Position numbers and translations under genes: made by a program. Below, one piece after another: positions 17,407-25,064 of a stretch of 64,000 bases of DNA; positions within the stretch are counted from its first letter, which is position 1, and each line of letters opens with the position of its first letter. The stretch comes from JAVSMW01 sp032027005. Lineage in GTDB: Bacteria > Bacillota > Thermincolia > Thermincolales > UBA2595. The notes under the pieces are model-generated. The model was not told the origin of the DNA. It did no database searches and saw nothing but the letters and a program-made list of their open reading frames with translations. The stretch covers positions 38,455 through 102,454 of the forward strand of contig JAVSMW010000009.1 in NCBI GenBank assembly GCA_032027005.1. Reading direction: 5' to 3'.

Positions 17407-17767
17407 ACCTAACCACTATTGGCTAAACGAACTTTGACCGTCCAGGCGGCTGGCGCGCTTTTTGCACCCGAGATCTTTTCCCGAATCCGCAAAAATCATT
17501 ACATCAGCGGAATGATTCTACTCTGGCGCAAGAGACGCCTGTTTACACTATGGTAACTACTCCAGCCAACATCGGGTGTAACTCGACCTCCCAAAGTAAG
17601 CAATGGCAGCACTAGCCCGCGTCTCTTGTATTTACCCGAGCTAATCATTCCGATGGTGGGATGATTTTTGCCTGCGCAAAAAGCGTGACAGCCGAATGGG
17701 CAGGCAAGTTGCGCCCGGCACAGAACCCCGCTGCCCTTAAGGACGGCCGTTTAGCCTGTTGTTAGGC
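17407..17767 (-). repeat. attC-like element 1: 361-bp long imperfect palindrome
   Basis: This element accounts for nearly all of the 431-bp gap. On the plus strand it reads ACCTAAC (17407-17413), CACTATT, GGCTAAACG (17421-17429), six unpaired bases, GACCGTCC (17436-17443), and at the far end GGACGGCC (17741-17748), CGTTTAGCC (17748-17756), TGTT, GTTAGGC (17761-17767). Outer and inner boxes thus pair, with extra unpaired bases on one arm as in attC sites. Further inward 17447-17465 pairs with 17676-17694, and 17489-17517 with 17643-17671. The 361-bp size is well above the usual attC range. Confidence 0.6.
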
Positions 17768-17787
17768 GATGTGTCCAAAGAGTTTTT

Positions 17788-18096
17788 TTAAAAGAATATC
17801 ATTCCAAGACCAAAAACCATAAATAGCCCATTAACTATTAAACCAAAAATTGACAATCTTTTAGTGTAACTTTTTTGAAAAACCGACAATGTGCCTAGAA
17901 AAGCACCAATTGGTGAAGAGAGTAAAATTACGAAAAACATACCGTTAGTAATATTAGAATAATATTGCACTCGCCCTCCAAACAATGTATAAACGTCTAA
18001 GACAGTTATAATTATGATCAGGATTAAACAGATAATAGATATTATAAAGCTAGCAATTCCAGAACGTGAACTACGAATCGAAAAATATTCCATCAA
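17788..18096 (-). CDS. Small hypothetical membrane protein (102 aa), cassette-like gene
   Basis: The protein has three predicted membrane helices: FIISIICLILIIIITVLDVYTL (about 17-38), MFFVILLSSPIGAFLGTLSVF (about 52-72) and LSIFGLIVNGLFMVFGLGMIFF (about 81-102). I do not recognise a family. The start ATG-ATG is preceded by AGGGGG. The coding sequence is AT-rich. The upstream boundary (GTTAGAC at 18151-18145 on the minus strand) is 49 bp before the start and element 1 follows 21 bp after the stop, which gives a compact unit of about 740 bp. Confidence 0.7.
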   Translation of the reverse strand: MMEYFSIRSSRSGIASFIISIICLILIIIITVLDVYTLFGGRVQYYSNITNGMFFVILLSSPIGAFLGTLSVFQKSYTKRLSIFGLIVNGLFMVFGLGMIFF

Positions 18097-18139
18097 CTTG
18101 CCCCCTTAATCAAAGCCACAAAGTCCGGCCATTTTGGAC

Positions 18140-18151
18140 ATTTCGTCTAAC
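18140..18151 (-). repeat. Cassette boundary A (GTTRRRY-GAAAT motif)
   Basis: On the minus strand GTTAGAC is followed by GAAAT. The same GTTRRRY-GAAA pattern occurs at 17413-17402, 16416-16405 and 15090-15079, each a short way upstream of a gene on the same strand. The remainder of the 323-bp gap (18097-18419) shows no gene I can support and no second paired half for this boundary. Confidence 0.5.
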
Positions 18152-18389
18152 TATTGAATAAAACGAAGTTATTTCATTTATTTATGCTATCAGCTTCCTA
18201 ATATTGACATTAACCACAGTACAATAACAAAAAAGGGCACCACAAAAACACCTGCGGCTGCCCCCAAAGTTCCCATACTATGTTAAATTTCCCAGCACTA
18301 CTATTATAAGTTATTTTGTCACATCCTGTCTACATTTCCCACACAATTCCATTGCCTCTTACCTAAGCCCTCCCCTCCCCGCAGGCGAC

Positions 18390-18416
18390 AAAATGACCAC
18401 CCTATGGTGGTCATTT
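18390..18416 (-). terminator. Terminator after the His-rich protein gene
   Basis: AAAATGACCACC and GGTGGTCATTTT make a perfect 12-bp inverted repeat around CTA/T, ending in T-runs on both strands. It lies a few bases after the 97-aa gene. Confidence 0.8.
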
Positions 18417-18419
18417 TCT

Positions 18420-18713
18420 CTACTCTGCTGTCTTAGACTCAGTGTTATTGGTAGTGTTATAGTGATTGCGTACCATCTCAATATGTTTATGAATCAAGGA
18501 ACGGAATCCATGACCGCAATGATGACGGTGGTGATGGCGGTGATGATGATTCAAAGCTGCTGCTTTTGCCTTTTCTCTGAAGTTCCAGAATGCCTCCATT
18601 GCTTCCAATTTGGCTTTTAACTCTTCTTTATCCCCTTTAACATGAATCGAGTAGCCTTCCTCAGTCTCTTCCACAGAAAATGTGTACGGACATTTTTGTT
18701 GTTCTTCCTTCAT
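18420..18713 (-). CDS. Small His-rich hypothetical protein (97 aa)
   Basis: The protein is soluble and charged. Its first part (PYTFSVEETEEGYSIHVKGDKEELKAKLEAMEAF) looks like a small alpha/beta unit; it is followed by a His-rich run (about 55-68, HHHRHHHRHHCGHG) that could bind a metal such as zinc or nickel. I set the start at ATG 18713 because AGGAGG lies 11 bases upstream; a GTG four codons earlier would sit on the ribosome binding site. No family is recognised. It is next to the aarF-type gene, and the AbrB-like protein beyond it also has a His/Gly-rich tail. Confidence 0.65.
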   Translation of the reverse strand: MKEEQQKCPYTFSVEETEEGYSIHVKGDKEELKAKLEAMEAFWNFREKAKAAALNHHHRHHHRHHCGHGFRSLIHKHIEMVRNHYNTTNNTESKTAE

Positions 18714-18749
18714 CCGTGTTTTCACCTCCTTTCCATCCTTCTGAGACTC

Positions 18750-20441
18750 TTAAGGATGAAAGCGTGGTTTTTTAAAGCCAGGTCCCATCCTGTCCAGCCC
18801 GCCCATTTGACTTCTGCCGGCAGATCTTCGACGCAGCAGGGTTAAGGCTGTGACCCCCCCTAAAGAAATCAGGGAAATGCCCAAAACATAAAAATTGTTG
18901 ATCAATTGTGTGCCGGAAATAATGAAGCCACTTGCCAGTACTGCCTTCACAATTCGGTTAGCCAGGTAGGTTTGTTGTTCCAGGAGCCTCTTTTCAAAAC
19001 CTCTGGATGGGTGAACCCGAACCTCACCTGATTCTATCCCGTCTATGAAACGGTTCATTTTACCGGGGAGTCCGACGACTTCCATTAAGGTCTGTTTCAC
19101 CTGCCCAACTATCATTCCGCCGGAAAAATCAGACTCCGGAATAAACAATTCTTTGATATAGGGGCTGACTGCTGTCATCAAGTCGAAATCCTCATCAAGA
19201 CCGTTGCATAAGCCAAAAACAGTAATCAGGGCCTTACCCAGAAAAGTAGTCTGGGCCGGCATCTGAAATGGCTGAGAATAAACTAACTCTCTTAGCTCCA
19301 AGGACAATTCGGCGAAGTCTAACTTACCCAGGTCTAAGGTGTCGCCAAAGAGATTGGCCATCATCAGCCGAACGCTCTTGAGAATAGCTCCTCTGTCCGC
19401 ATTTGGCCTGAGGAAGCCCAATTCGCTGAAGGCTTCCACTACTGCACCGGAGTCTTTTTTGAAAATCGCCACTGCTAGGTCGATCATACAAGCCTTCAGC
19501 CCTTCATTGACTCTGCCAACCATGCCAAAGTCGAGCAGGATCAAAACACCGTCATTACGGACCAGGAGGTTGCCGGGATGAGGATCGGCATGGTAAAAAC
19601 CTTCTACCAGTACCTGCATGAGGTAATTGGATGACAGATTTCGGGCCACTTCCTCTCTGTCTATGCCCGCCTGCTCCAGAGCTTTAAAATCATTTATTTT
19701 ATAACCTTCGACGAATTCCAGAGTGAGAACTTTGGAAGTGGAGTAATCTCTAAAAACCTTAGGTACATATACAGTAGGGTCACCACAGAAAATTTCCTTA
19801 AATTTTTCTGCATTGGCGGCTTCCTTGAGATAATCAAGTTCCTCAGAAATGGTTTCTTTGAACTCTGCATACACCAGATCCACATCCACAGAATTAGTGA
19901 TCCGGGGATATCTTTTAGCGAAGATACTCATTATTTTTAAAGTTTCTAAATCTATGGCAACTATATCCTCAATCCCAGGTCTCAGCACTTTTACCGCCAC
20001 ATCTTCGCCGTTAAGTAATTTTGCCCTGTGCACCTGGCCTAACGAAGCTGCCGCCAAAGCCTTGTTATCATAATCCTTATAAAAACCGGATAGTGGTCCA
20101 CCCAGCTCTTGTTCAATTCTAGCCCTGATCAAAGCCGTATCTACTGACTCCACAGAATCCTGCAGCTTGGCCAACTCATCGGTATATTCCTGAGGCAGGA
20201 TATCAACCCTGGAGCTGAAAAATTGGCCCAGCTTAATTAAAAGCCCGCCAAGGTCAATAGCTGTATCAGTGAATTTCCTGGCCTGCCGCCTGTAAATTTT
20301 TCGGTATCTTTTGTCGATTTTGTCCTGGGACAGGAATTTTTTGATTTTTCCCAGCCACCAAAACTCTAAAACAAAAATAATAAAAAGGGTGAAAACCTGC
20401 CGGAAGCGCTTGTTAAAACTTAGCCTAATCAGTTCACGCAT
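18750..20441 (-). CDS. ABC1/UbiB-family atypical kinase (AarF-like)
   Basis: The 563-residue protein has the UbiB hallmarks: LGGLLIKLGQFFSSRVDILPQEYTDELAKLQD (the KxGQ motif near 67), AAASLGQVHRAKLLNGEDVAVKV (A-rich loop and Lys) and the catalytic HADPHPGNLLVRNDG with LLDFGMVG. Two membrane helices close the protein (about 495-540). Family members support lipid or quinone metabolism. This organism probably uses menaquinone, so a role in quinone handling for the respiratory chains encoded here is plausible but inferred. The AbrB-like gene lies just upstream, 20 bp away. Confidence 0.9.
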   Translation of the reverse strand: MRELIRLSFNKRFRQVFTLFIIFVLEFWWLGKIKKFLSQDKIDKRYRKIYRRQARKFTDTAIDLGGLLIKLGQFFSSRVDILPQEYTDELAKLQDSVESVDTALIRARIEQELGGPLSGFYKDYDNKALAAASLGQVHRAKLLNGEDVAVKVLRPGIEDIVAIDLETLKIMSIFAKRYPRITNSVDVDLVYAEFKETISEELDYLKEAANAEKFKEIFCGDPTVYVPKVFRDYSTSKVLTLEFVEGYKINDFKALEQAGIDREEVARNLSSNYLMQVLVEGFYHADPHPGNLLVRNDGVLILLDFGMVGRVNEGLKACMIDLAVAIFKKDSGAVVEAFSELGFLRPNADRGAILKSVRLMMANLFGDTLDLGKLDFAELSLELRELVYSQPFQMPAQTTFLGKALITVFGLCNGLDEDFDLMTAVSPYIKELFIPESDFSGGMIVGQVKQTLMEVVGLPGKMNRFIDGIESGEVRVHPSRGFEKRLLEQQTYLANRIVKAVLASGFIISGTQLINNFYVLGISLISLGGVTALTLLRRRSAGRSQMGGLDRMGPGFKKPRFHP

Positions 20442-20461
20442 AATATTTCTCCTTTACCTGA

Positions 20462-20785
20462 CTATTCCTGTGGTTGCTCATCAGGATCTATGTCTTTGGG
20501 TTTGGTGGATTTTCGTCCTTTTCTCCCATGCCAATGCCCATGGCCATGGCCCTTATGGATTCCTTTGAACATTTCCTCAAAGAAGCCGGCCTTTTTTAAT
20601 AACATATCGGCGAATCTGGCCATAATATCAGACTTGAAAATTATTATCACCCCCCTATCGGGGTTGCCGAATACCAATAACTTTTCACCTGGTTCTAATC
20701 CTATTTCTTCCCTGGCCTCAGCCGGTATAACAACCTGGCCCCTCTCACCCATTACTGTTGATCCATAGCATTTTCCATGACGCAT
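20462..20785 (-). CDS. AbrB/MazE-type DNA-binding protein with His-rich tail
   Basis: The 107-residue protein has a SpoVT-AbrB swapped-hairpin domain (GSTVMGERGQVVIPAEAREEIGLEPGEKLLVFGNPDRGVIII, about 8-50). The C-terminal region contains HKGHGHGHWHGRKG, which may bind metal. I start at ATG 20785, 9 bases after GAGGTG. The gene directly precedes the UbiB-like kinase gene and is probably co-transcribed with it. Similar AbrB proteins are found beside aarF in related Gram-positive genomes (from memory, not checked). Confidence 0.8.
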   Translation of the reverse strand: MRHGKCYGSTVMGERGQVVIPAEAREEIGLEPGEKLLVFGNPDRGVIIIFKSDIMARFADMLLKKAGFFEEMFKGIHKGHGHGHWHGRKGRKSTKPKDIDPDEQPQE

Positions 20786-20867
20786 CAATGTAATCACCTC
20801 TACTAAGTATGATAAATCATATTTTTCATACTTGCAATAGAGTTTACCAGATTAATATAGGAAATGT

Positions 20868-20900
20868 AAAAAAAGAGTGCTTTCTGCAGTCAGAAAGCAC
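20868..20900 (-). terminator. Palindrome with T-run on minus strand, upstream of prfC
   Basis: GTGCTTTCTG and CAGAAAGCAC form a 10-bp perfect stem around CAGT. The minus strand then carries TCTTTTTTT. It could stop antisense transcription into the AbrB promoter, or act as a leader structure for prfC. Confidence 0.5.
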
Positions 20901-20981
20901 CTGGATGTTTCACATAATAATCCGGGTATGATATACTCTTAAAGGATTGAATAATACACTGTTGTAATGAAAGGAAGAAAA

Positions 20982-22571
20982 ATGACAGCTTTAATCAAAG
21001 ACCATGATATAGAAAAAAGGCGAACCTTTGCGATTATTTCCCACCCCGACGCAGGAAAAACTACTATGACAGAAAAACTGCTCTTTTTTGGCGGAGCTAT
21101 CAGAAGTGCCGGAACCGTCAAAGGCAGGAAAGCAAAAAAATTTGCAGCTTCTGACTGGATGGAAATAGAAAAGCAGCGGGGTATATCTGTTACTTCCAGC
21201 GTTTTGCAGTTGTCCTACGAGGGTTTCCACATAAATATCCTTGATACACCCGGACACCAGGACTTCAGTGAAGATACTTACAGGACTCTCTCGGCTGCCG
21301 ACAGCGCTGTCATGCTTATTGACGCAGCCAAAGGAGTCGAGGCCCAGACAATTAAGCTGTTTGAGGTTTGCCGGCTAAGATCTATTCCCATTTTTACTTT
21401 TATAAATAAACTAGACCGGCATGGCAAAGAACCTTTAGAATTGCTGGAAGAACTCGAAAAGGTCCTGGGCATACGCTCCTGCCCGATGAACTGGCCTGTG
21501 GGGATGGGTTCTTACTTTGCGGGCATTTTTGACCGGAATAAAAATCGTTTGGAATTGTTTGCAGACAAAGGTGAACGTACTTTTATTGAAGCCGGCCCCT
21601 CAGGAGTTATGGACGTTAAAATTAAGGATGCCTTGGATAAATCCCTGTATGAAAAACTTTCAGAAGACATTGCTCTTCTGGACATAGCAGGTGATCCTTA
21701 TGATGAAGACAGAATCAGACAAGGGTCTCTAACCCCGGTCTTTTTTGGCAGCGCGATTACCAACTTCGGAGTACAGACTTTTTTAGAAGACTTTTTAAAA
21801 CTTGCACCTTCTCCTACTGCCAGAAAGAGTACTATTGGGCCAATTGACCCGGCACGGCTTGATTTCTCCGGCTTTATCTTTAAAATTCAGGCTAATATGA
21901 ACCCGGCTCACAGGGACCGAATTGCCTTTTTAAGGGTTTGTTCCGGTAAGTTTTATAGAGGAATAACAGTAAATCATGTCCGGCTTGGGAAAAAAATTAA
22001 GCTGTCACAGCCTCAGCAATTCCTGGCCCAAGATCGCAATTTGGTTGAAGAAGCATATCCGGGAGATATTGTTGGTTTATACGACCCCGGCCAATTTCTT
22101 ATAGGGGACACCCTATGTGAGAGTGAATCCTTCGAATTCGAAGGACTTCCGCAGTTTACCCCCGAACATTTCGCTAAGGTAACAATAGCTGATGCTATGA
22201 AACACAAGCAATTTCACAAAGGCCTGGCCCAATTGGCCGAGGAAGGAGCAGTTCAACTATTCAGGACATTCATCGGCGGGATGGATGAATTAATCCTGGG
22301 AGCTGTAGGGGCACTGCAATTTGAGGTATTTGAATTCAGGCTTAAACACGAATATGGAGTTGATTTAATACTTAACCAACTAACCTATAGCTTCGCAAAA
22401 TGGCTGGGGAACTATACCAAGGAGGACTTGCCTCAACTGCACAGCAAGACCAGTTTCTGTGTGAAGGACCGCCATGACCGGGTAGTCGTTCTTTTCGAAA
22501 ACGATTTTTCTCTCCGCTGGTTAAAAGATAAAAAACCTGCTCTCCAATTTCTGAACGCTTACGATTTATAA
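20982..22571 (+). CDS. prfC: Peptide chain release factor 3
   Basis: The 529-residue GTPase recycles RF1/RF2 after peptide release. It shows the G1 motif SHPDAGKTTMTEKL, the switch region RGISVTSSVLQ, G3 DTPGHQDF, G4 NKLD and the RF3-type domains II and III (VGALQFEVFEFRLKHEYGVD). The length matches the family (about 525-530). I choose ATG 20982 with AAAGGAAG just upstream, not the ATG at 20967. The gene ends only 6 bp before the stop codon of the convergent DUF5714 gene. Confidence 0.96.
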   Translation: MTALIKDHDIEKRRTFAIISHPDAGKTTMTEKLLFFGGAIRSAGTVKGRKAKKFAASDWMEIEKQRGISVTSSVLQLSYEGFHINILDTPGHQDFSEDTYRTLSAADSAVMLIDAAKGVEAQTIKLFEVCRLRSIPIFTFINKLDRHGKEPLELLEELEKVLGIRSCPMNWPVGMGSYFAGIFDRNKNRLELFADKGERTFIEAGPSGVMDVKIKDALDKSLYEKLSEDIALLDIAGDPYDEDRIRQGSLTPVFFGSAITNFGVQTFLEDFLKLAPSPTARKSTIGPIDPARLDFSGFIFKIQANMNPAHRDRIAFLRVCSGKFYRGITVNHVRLGKKIKLSQPQQFLAQDRNLVEEAYPGDIVGLYDPGQFLIGDTLCESESFEFEGLPQFTPEHFAKVTIADAMKHKQFHKGLAQLAEEGAVQLFRTFIGGMDELILGAVGALQFEVFEFRLKHEYGVDLILNQLTYSFAKWLGNYTKEDLPQLHSKTSFCVKDRHDRVVVLFENDFSLRWLKDKKPALQFLNAYDL

Positions 22572-22577
22572 TTTATG

Positions 22578-23930
22578 TTATTCAAGCAGCACCAGTGCAT
22601 AGTAATTCCATCTGCCGTAGGTTTCTTTCTTGGTGTCAATTTGGAAACCATTGTCTCTGGCCGTTTTGAACACATCTATTCCACAAGCTTCCATCAAGGG
22701 TCGGACAGCTTTACTATTGCTTTTGGGCGTTTGTGCCTCAGCCTGAGTCACATCACTGTCAGATTGTCAGGAAGGGCTGGCCCCAAAAGGAAGGGCTAAT
22801 AAGGCAAATGCTTTATAAAGTCCTAATGAATATGCCTCTTGTTCAATTTTCATGGCATGCTGCGAAAGCAGAGGCCCATTTGAGCCGTTAAGCAATAATG
22901 CTTTTTTGTATTCACTAAGCACCTTTTTAGTTTCATCCGAACCTGGAGCAAGAGGCGGGTGTAAAGAATCTTTGTCGTAAAAGGGACAGCCATACTGACA
23001 TTTCCATTGGACCCATTCACCTACGGCAACAGTGCTGGTATCAATAATTTTTGCTTCATCAACTCCCAGAACAATTGCCTTTCTAACCAGGTAATCAAAG
23101 TCTTCATGGCCCAAAGTGCCGCTGTCAGTATCATTATAGTAAGAGCATTTCTCCTGCCTGCAGCCATGAGGATGGCGGTCAACATGGGTGCAAATAATTT
23201 TTTCTGCGGGTAATTGCAGATTTGCATTAAGGTGTTCTTTGGCTAATTGAACGGCCTCAGTAAGGGCGGTTCTTACAAAGTTTTTACAGCAACAGGGCCC
23301 TGTTTGATCGGCTATAGCATTCACAATTTTGCCTACAACTCTCATGGTCGCGGCTGTTTCCTGATCCTTAGGACAGGCAGCCCCCAAAATAACGCTAAAG
23401 CAAGCCCCAATTGCCGGAGCAATTCCACAAACGCCTGTTAAGCCGCAATATCCGCCGATTGCCTGTTTTCTGGTACGGTACAGTGCTTCATCTATTTGTT
23501 CATTTGTTATCTTTATCGCACCATGATTTTTTAGAGCAGCCATAAAAGCACCGGCCGCAATCCAGGCGTTTTCGCAGCCGAGCATGGGCACCCGATCATT
23601 ATAGCCCATCAGAATTTCGGCTATCTCAAAGGGATTAGCTGACTTAGAGTTTATCACAAATTCCCTAATCGTATCAAAAACATCTTTGCCATGACACTCA
23701 TCGCAAATGTAATGACCGTTGGGGCAGCTAATATTTGCAAAATCCGATTTTCCGCACCGGGTGCAGGTAAGTTGTTTACCGCTATCAAAATACTCCAATT
23801 TGCCTCCACAAATACTGCAGTTTTCTATCTTAGGCAGTATCTTGGGTGAAGTATGGGTCTCTGTCTGATGCTGACCAGCATCGTCACTGGGTCCTCAACA
23901 ACTGCTTTGTGGTTGTAAATGGACTGGCAT
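22578..23930 (-). CDS. DUF5714/DUF2284 protein with two in-frame UGA codons (candidate selenoprotein)
   Basis: Reading from ATG 23930 (AAGGGGG 8 bases upstream) gives 450 codons with UGA at codons 12 and 388. The N-terminus is MPVHLQPQSSC-U-GPSDDAG. Residues 38-260 are DUF5714: Cys-rich ENCSICGGKL, CTRCGK, CPNGHYICDECHGKD, then GCENAWIAAGAFMAAL and GPCCCKNFVRTALTEAV. From about 265 the DUF2284 metal-binding domain follows (GEWVQWKCQYGCPFY). After the second UGA the same frame keeps the conserved DUF2284 end RPLMEACGIDVF ... YYALVLLE and stops 6 bp from prfC. Each UGA is followed by a SECIS-like hairpin. The alternative is two nonsense mutations; a shorter frame from TTG 23798 to the second UGA would lose conserved Cys and the C-terminus. 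Confidence 0.72.
22733..22751 (-). promoter_or_regulatory. SECIS-like hairpin after the second UGA
   Basis: GTGACTCAGGCTGAGGCAC folds as GUG/CAC, an A-G mismatch, CUCA/UGAG and a GGC loop. It starts 15 bases after the UGA at 22769-22767. The apical G residues and spacing fit bacterial SECIS elements. Confidence 0.5.
23867..23882 (-). promoter_or_regulatory. SECIS-like hairpin after the first UGA
   Basis: GATGCTGGTCAGCATC forms a 6-bp perfect stem with a GGUC loop. GGU is the seventh codon after UGA, the same position as the GGU of the GGUC loop in the E. coli fdhF SECIS as I recall it. Confidence 0.65.
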
Positions 23931-24054
23931 GGTTTTAGCCCCCTTTCTGATTTAATGTTATTTACATTATAGGCTATCCCCTTATATAATTCAAATATAT
24001 AATTATTATATAGACCATAGATAAAAATTATATTATTTTGAGGGGTGAACTTTT

Positions 24055-24954
24055 TTGAATTTCAATCATCTTAGAGTTTTTATGGCGGTAGCTCAGGCTT
24101 TGAGTTACTCCAAAGCAGGCGAGGAACTCCATGTCAGTCAACCAACCGTATCAGTTCAAGTGCAAAAATTAGAAGAGCAGTTAGGAATTGATTTATTTGA
24201 ACAAATGGGTAAGAAAATTTATTTGACTGAAGCAGGACAGATTTTATATGCCTATGCCATAAAGATTTTTGACTTGGCTGACATAGCCAAAGATACAATG
24301 AGAGACCTAAGGGGAATAAAAAAAGGCAGCCTGTCAATAGGTGCCAGTACAACAGTAGGCATCCATATTCTGCCGAAAATAATAAAATCTTTTGAACAGC
24401 TAAATCAAGGCGTTGAAATCAATCTGAGCATTTACAACTCGCAGGTAATCCAGGACTTGGTTCTGTCAAACCAACTTGAATATGGCGTTGTTGGGGAAGG
24501 TGCCGGTTTTGTTCCCGATGAACTCTACAGTGAGCTGCTGACTATAGACGAATTGGTTGCCATTGTTTCACCAGAACATGAATTAGCAAAGGTGAGGACA
24601 ATTACAATTCAGGAATTATTAAAACAAAGAATGGTGATTCGCCAAAAAGGATCGAGTACCAGGGACATTCTGGAAGCACGAGCCAATGCCCTCGGTTTGC
24701 AATTGAAGGCATCCATGCAATTTAATTGCGTTGAAGCAATTAAAAAAGCTGTTGAAGCAAAATTAGGTGTTTCCGTAGTATCAAAACATTCTATTTCTTC
24801 GGAGATAACTTCAGGAACATTAACCGTCATAAATGTAACCGGTATAAATTTAAAAAGAAAACTAAATCTGATCTACCACAAGGAAAAAAGATTCTCTCCA
24901 TTAGGCAAGGCTTTACTCGATTTTGTCATAAGAGCAACAAAGGAACTTGTTTAA
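24055..24954 (+). CDS. LysR-family transcriptional regulator
   Basis: The 299-residue protein has the LysR helix-turn-helix (FMAVAQALSYSKAGEELHVSQPTVSVQVQKLEEQLGIDLFEQ, about 9-50) and a periplasmic-binding-protein-like effector domain (about 90-295). The start is a TTG with GGGGTG upstream, as the frame N-terminal to it is not open. It is divergent from the DUF5714 gene (125 bp apart), so it may control that gene; the effector domain looks CysB/CbbR-like but the ligand is unknown. Confidence 0.92.
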   Translation: MNFNHLRVFMAVAQALSYSKAGEELHVSQPTVSVQVQKLEEQLGIDLFEQMGKKIYLTEAGQILYAYAIKIFDLADIAKDTMRDLRGIKKGSLSIGASTTVGIHILPKIIKSFEQLNQGVEINLSIYNSQVIQDLVLSNQLEYGVVGEGAGFVPDELYSELLTIDELVAIVSPEHELAKVRTITIQELLKQRMVIRQKGSSTRDILEARANALGLQLKASMQFNCVEAIKKAVEAKLGVSVVSKHSISSEITSGTLTVINVTGINLKRKLNLIYHKEKRFSPLGKALLDFVIRATKELV

Positions 24955-24995
24955 TTCATCCAACTCACTCTACATCCACCATGTTTCAGAAGTCC

Positions 24996-25033
24996 AAAAA
25001 AATTGCTCCCTCGGTTGAGGGAGCAATTTTTTT
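24996..25033. terminator. Bidirectional terminator between lysR-type gene and nrfA
   Basis: AAAAATTGCTCCCTC and GAGGGAGCAATTTTT form a 15-bp stem around GGTT, with T-runs on both strands, between two convergent genes. Confidence 0.9.
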
Positions 25034-25064
25034 GGCGTTATCTTTTTAAAAGATTTTCTCTTCT

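Noticed and set aside
18182..18278. 28-codon frame on the minus strand upstream of cassette boundary A
   Set aside because: It has a stop shortly before its ATG, no clear ribosome binding site and only one hydrophobic stretch; it may be the tail of a lost gene but is not supported.
23796..23798. TTG 23798 as start of the DUF5714 gene
   Set aside because: The conserved ENCSICGGK segment lies upstream in the same frame and a good ATG with ribosome binding site is found at 23930, reached only by reading through UGA.
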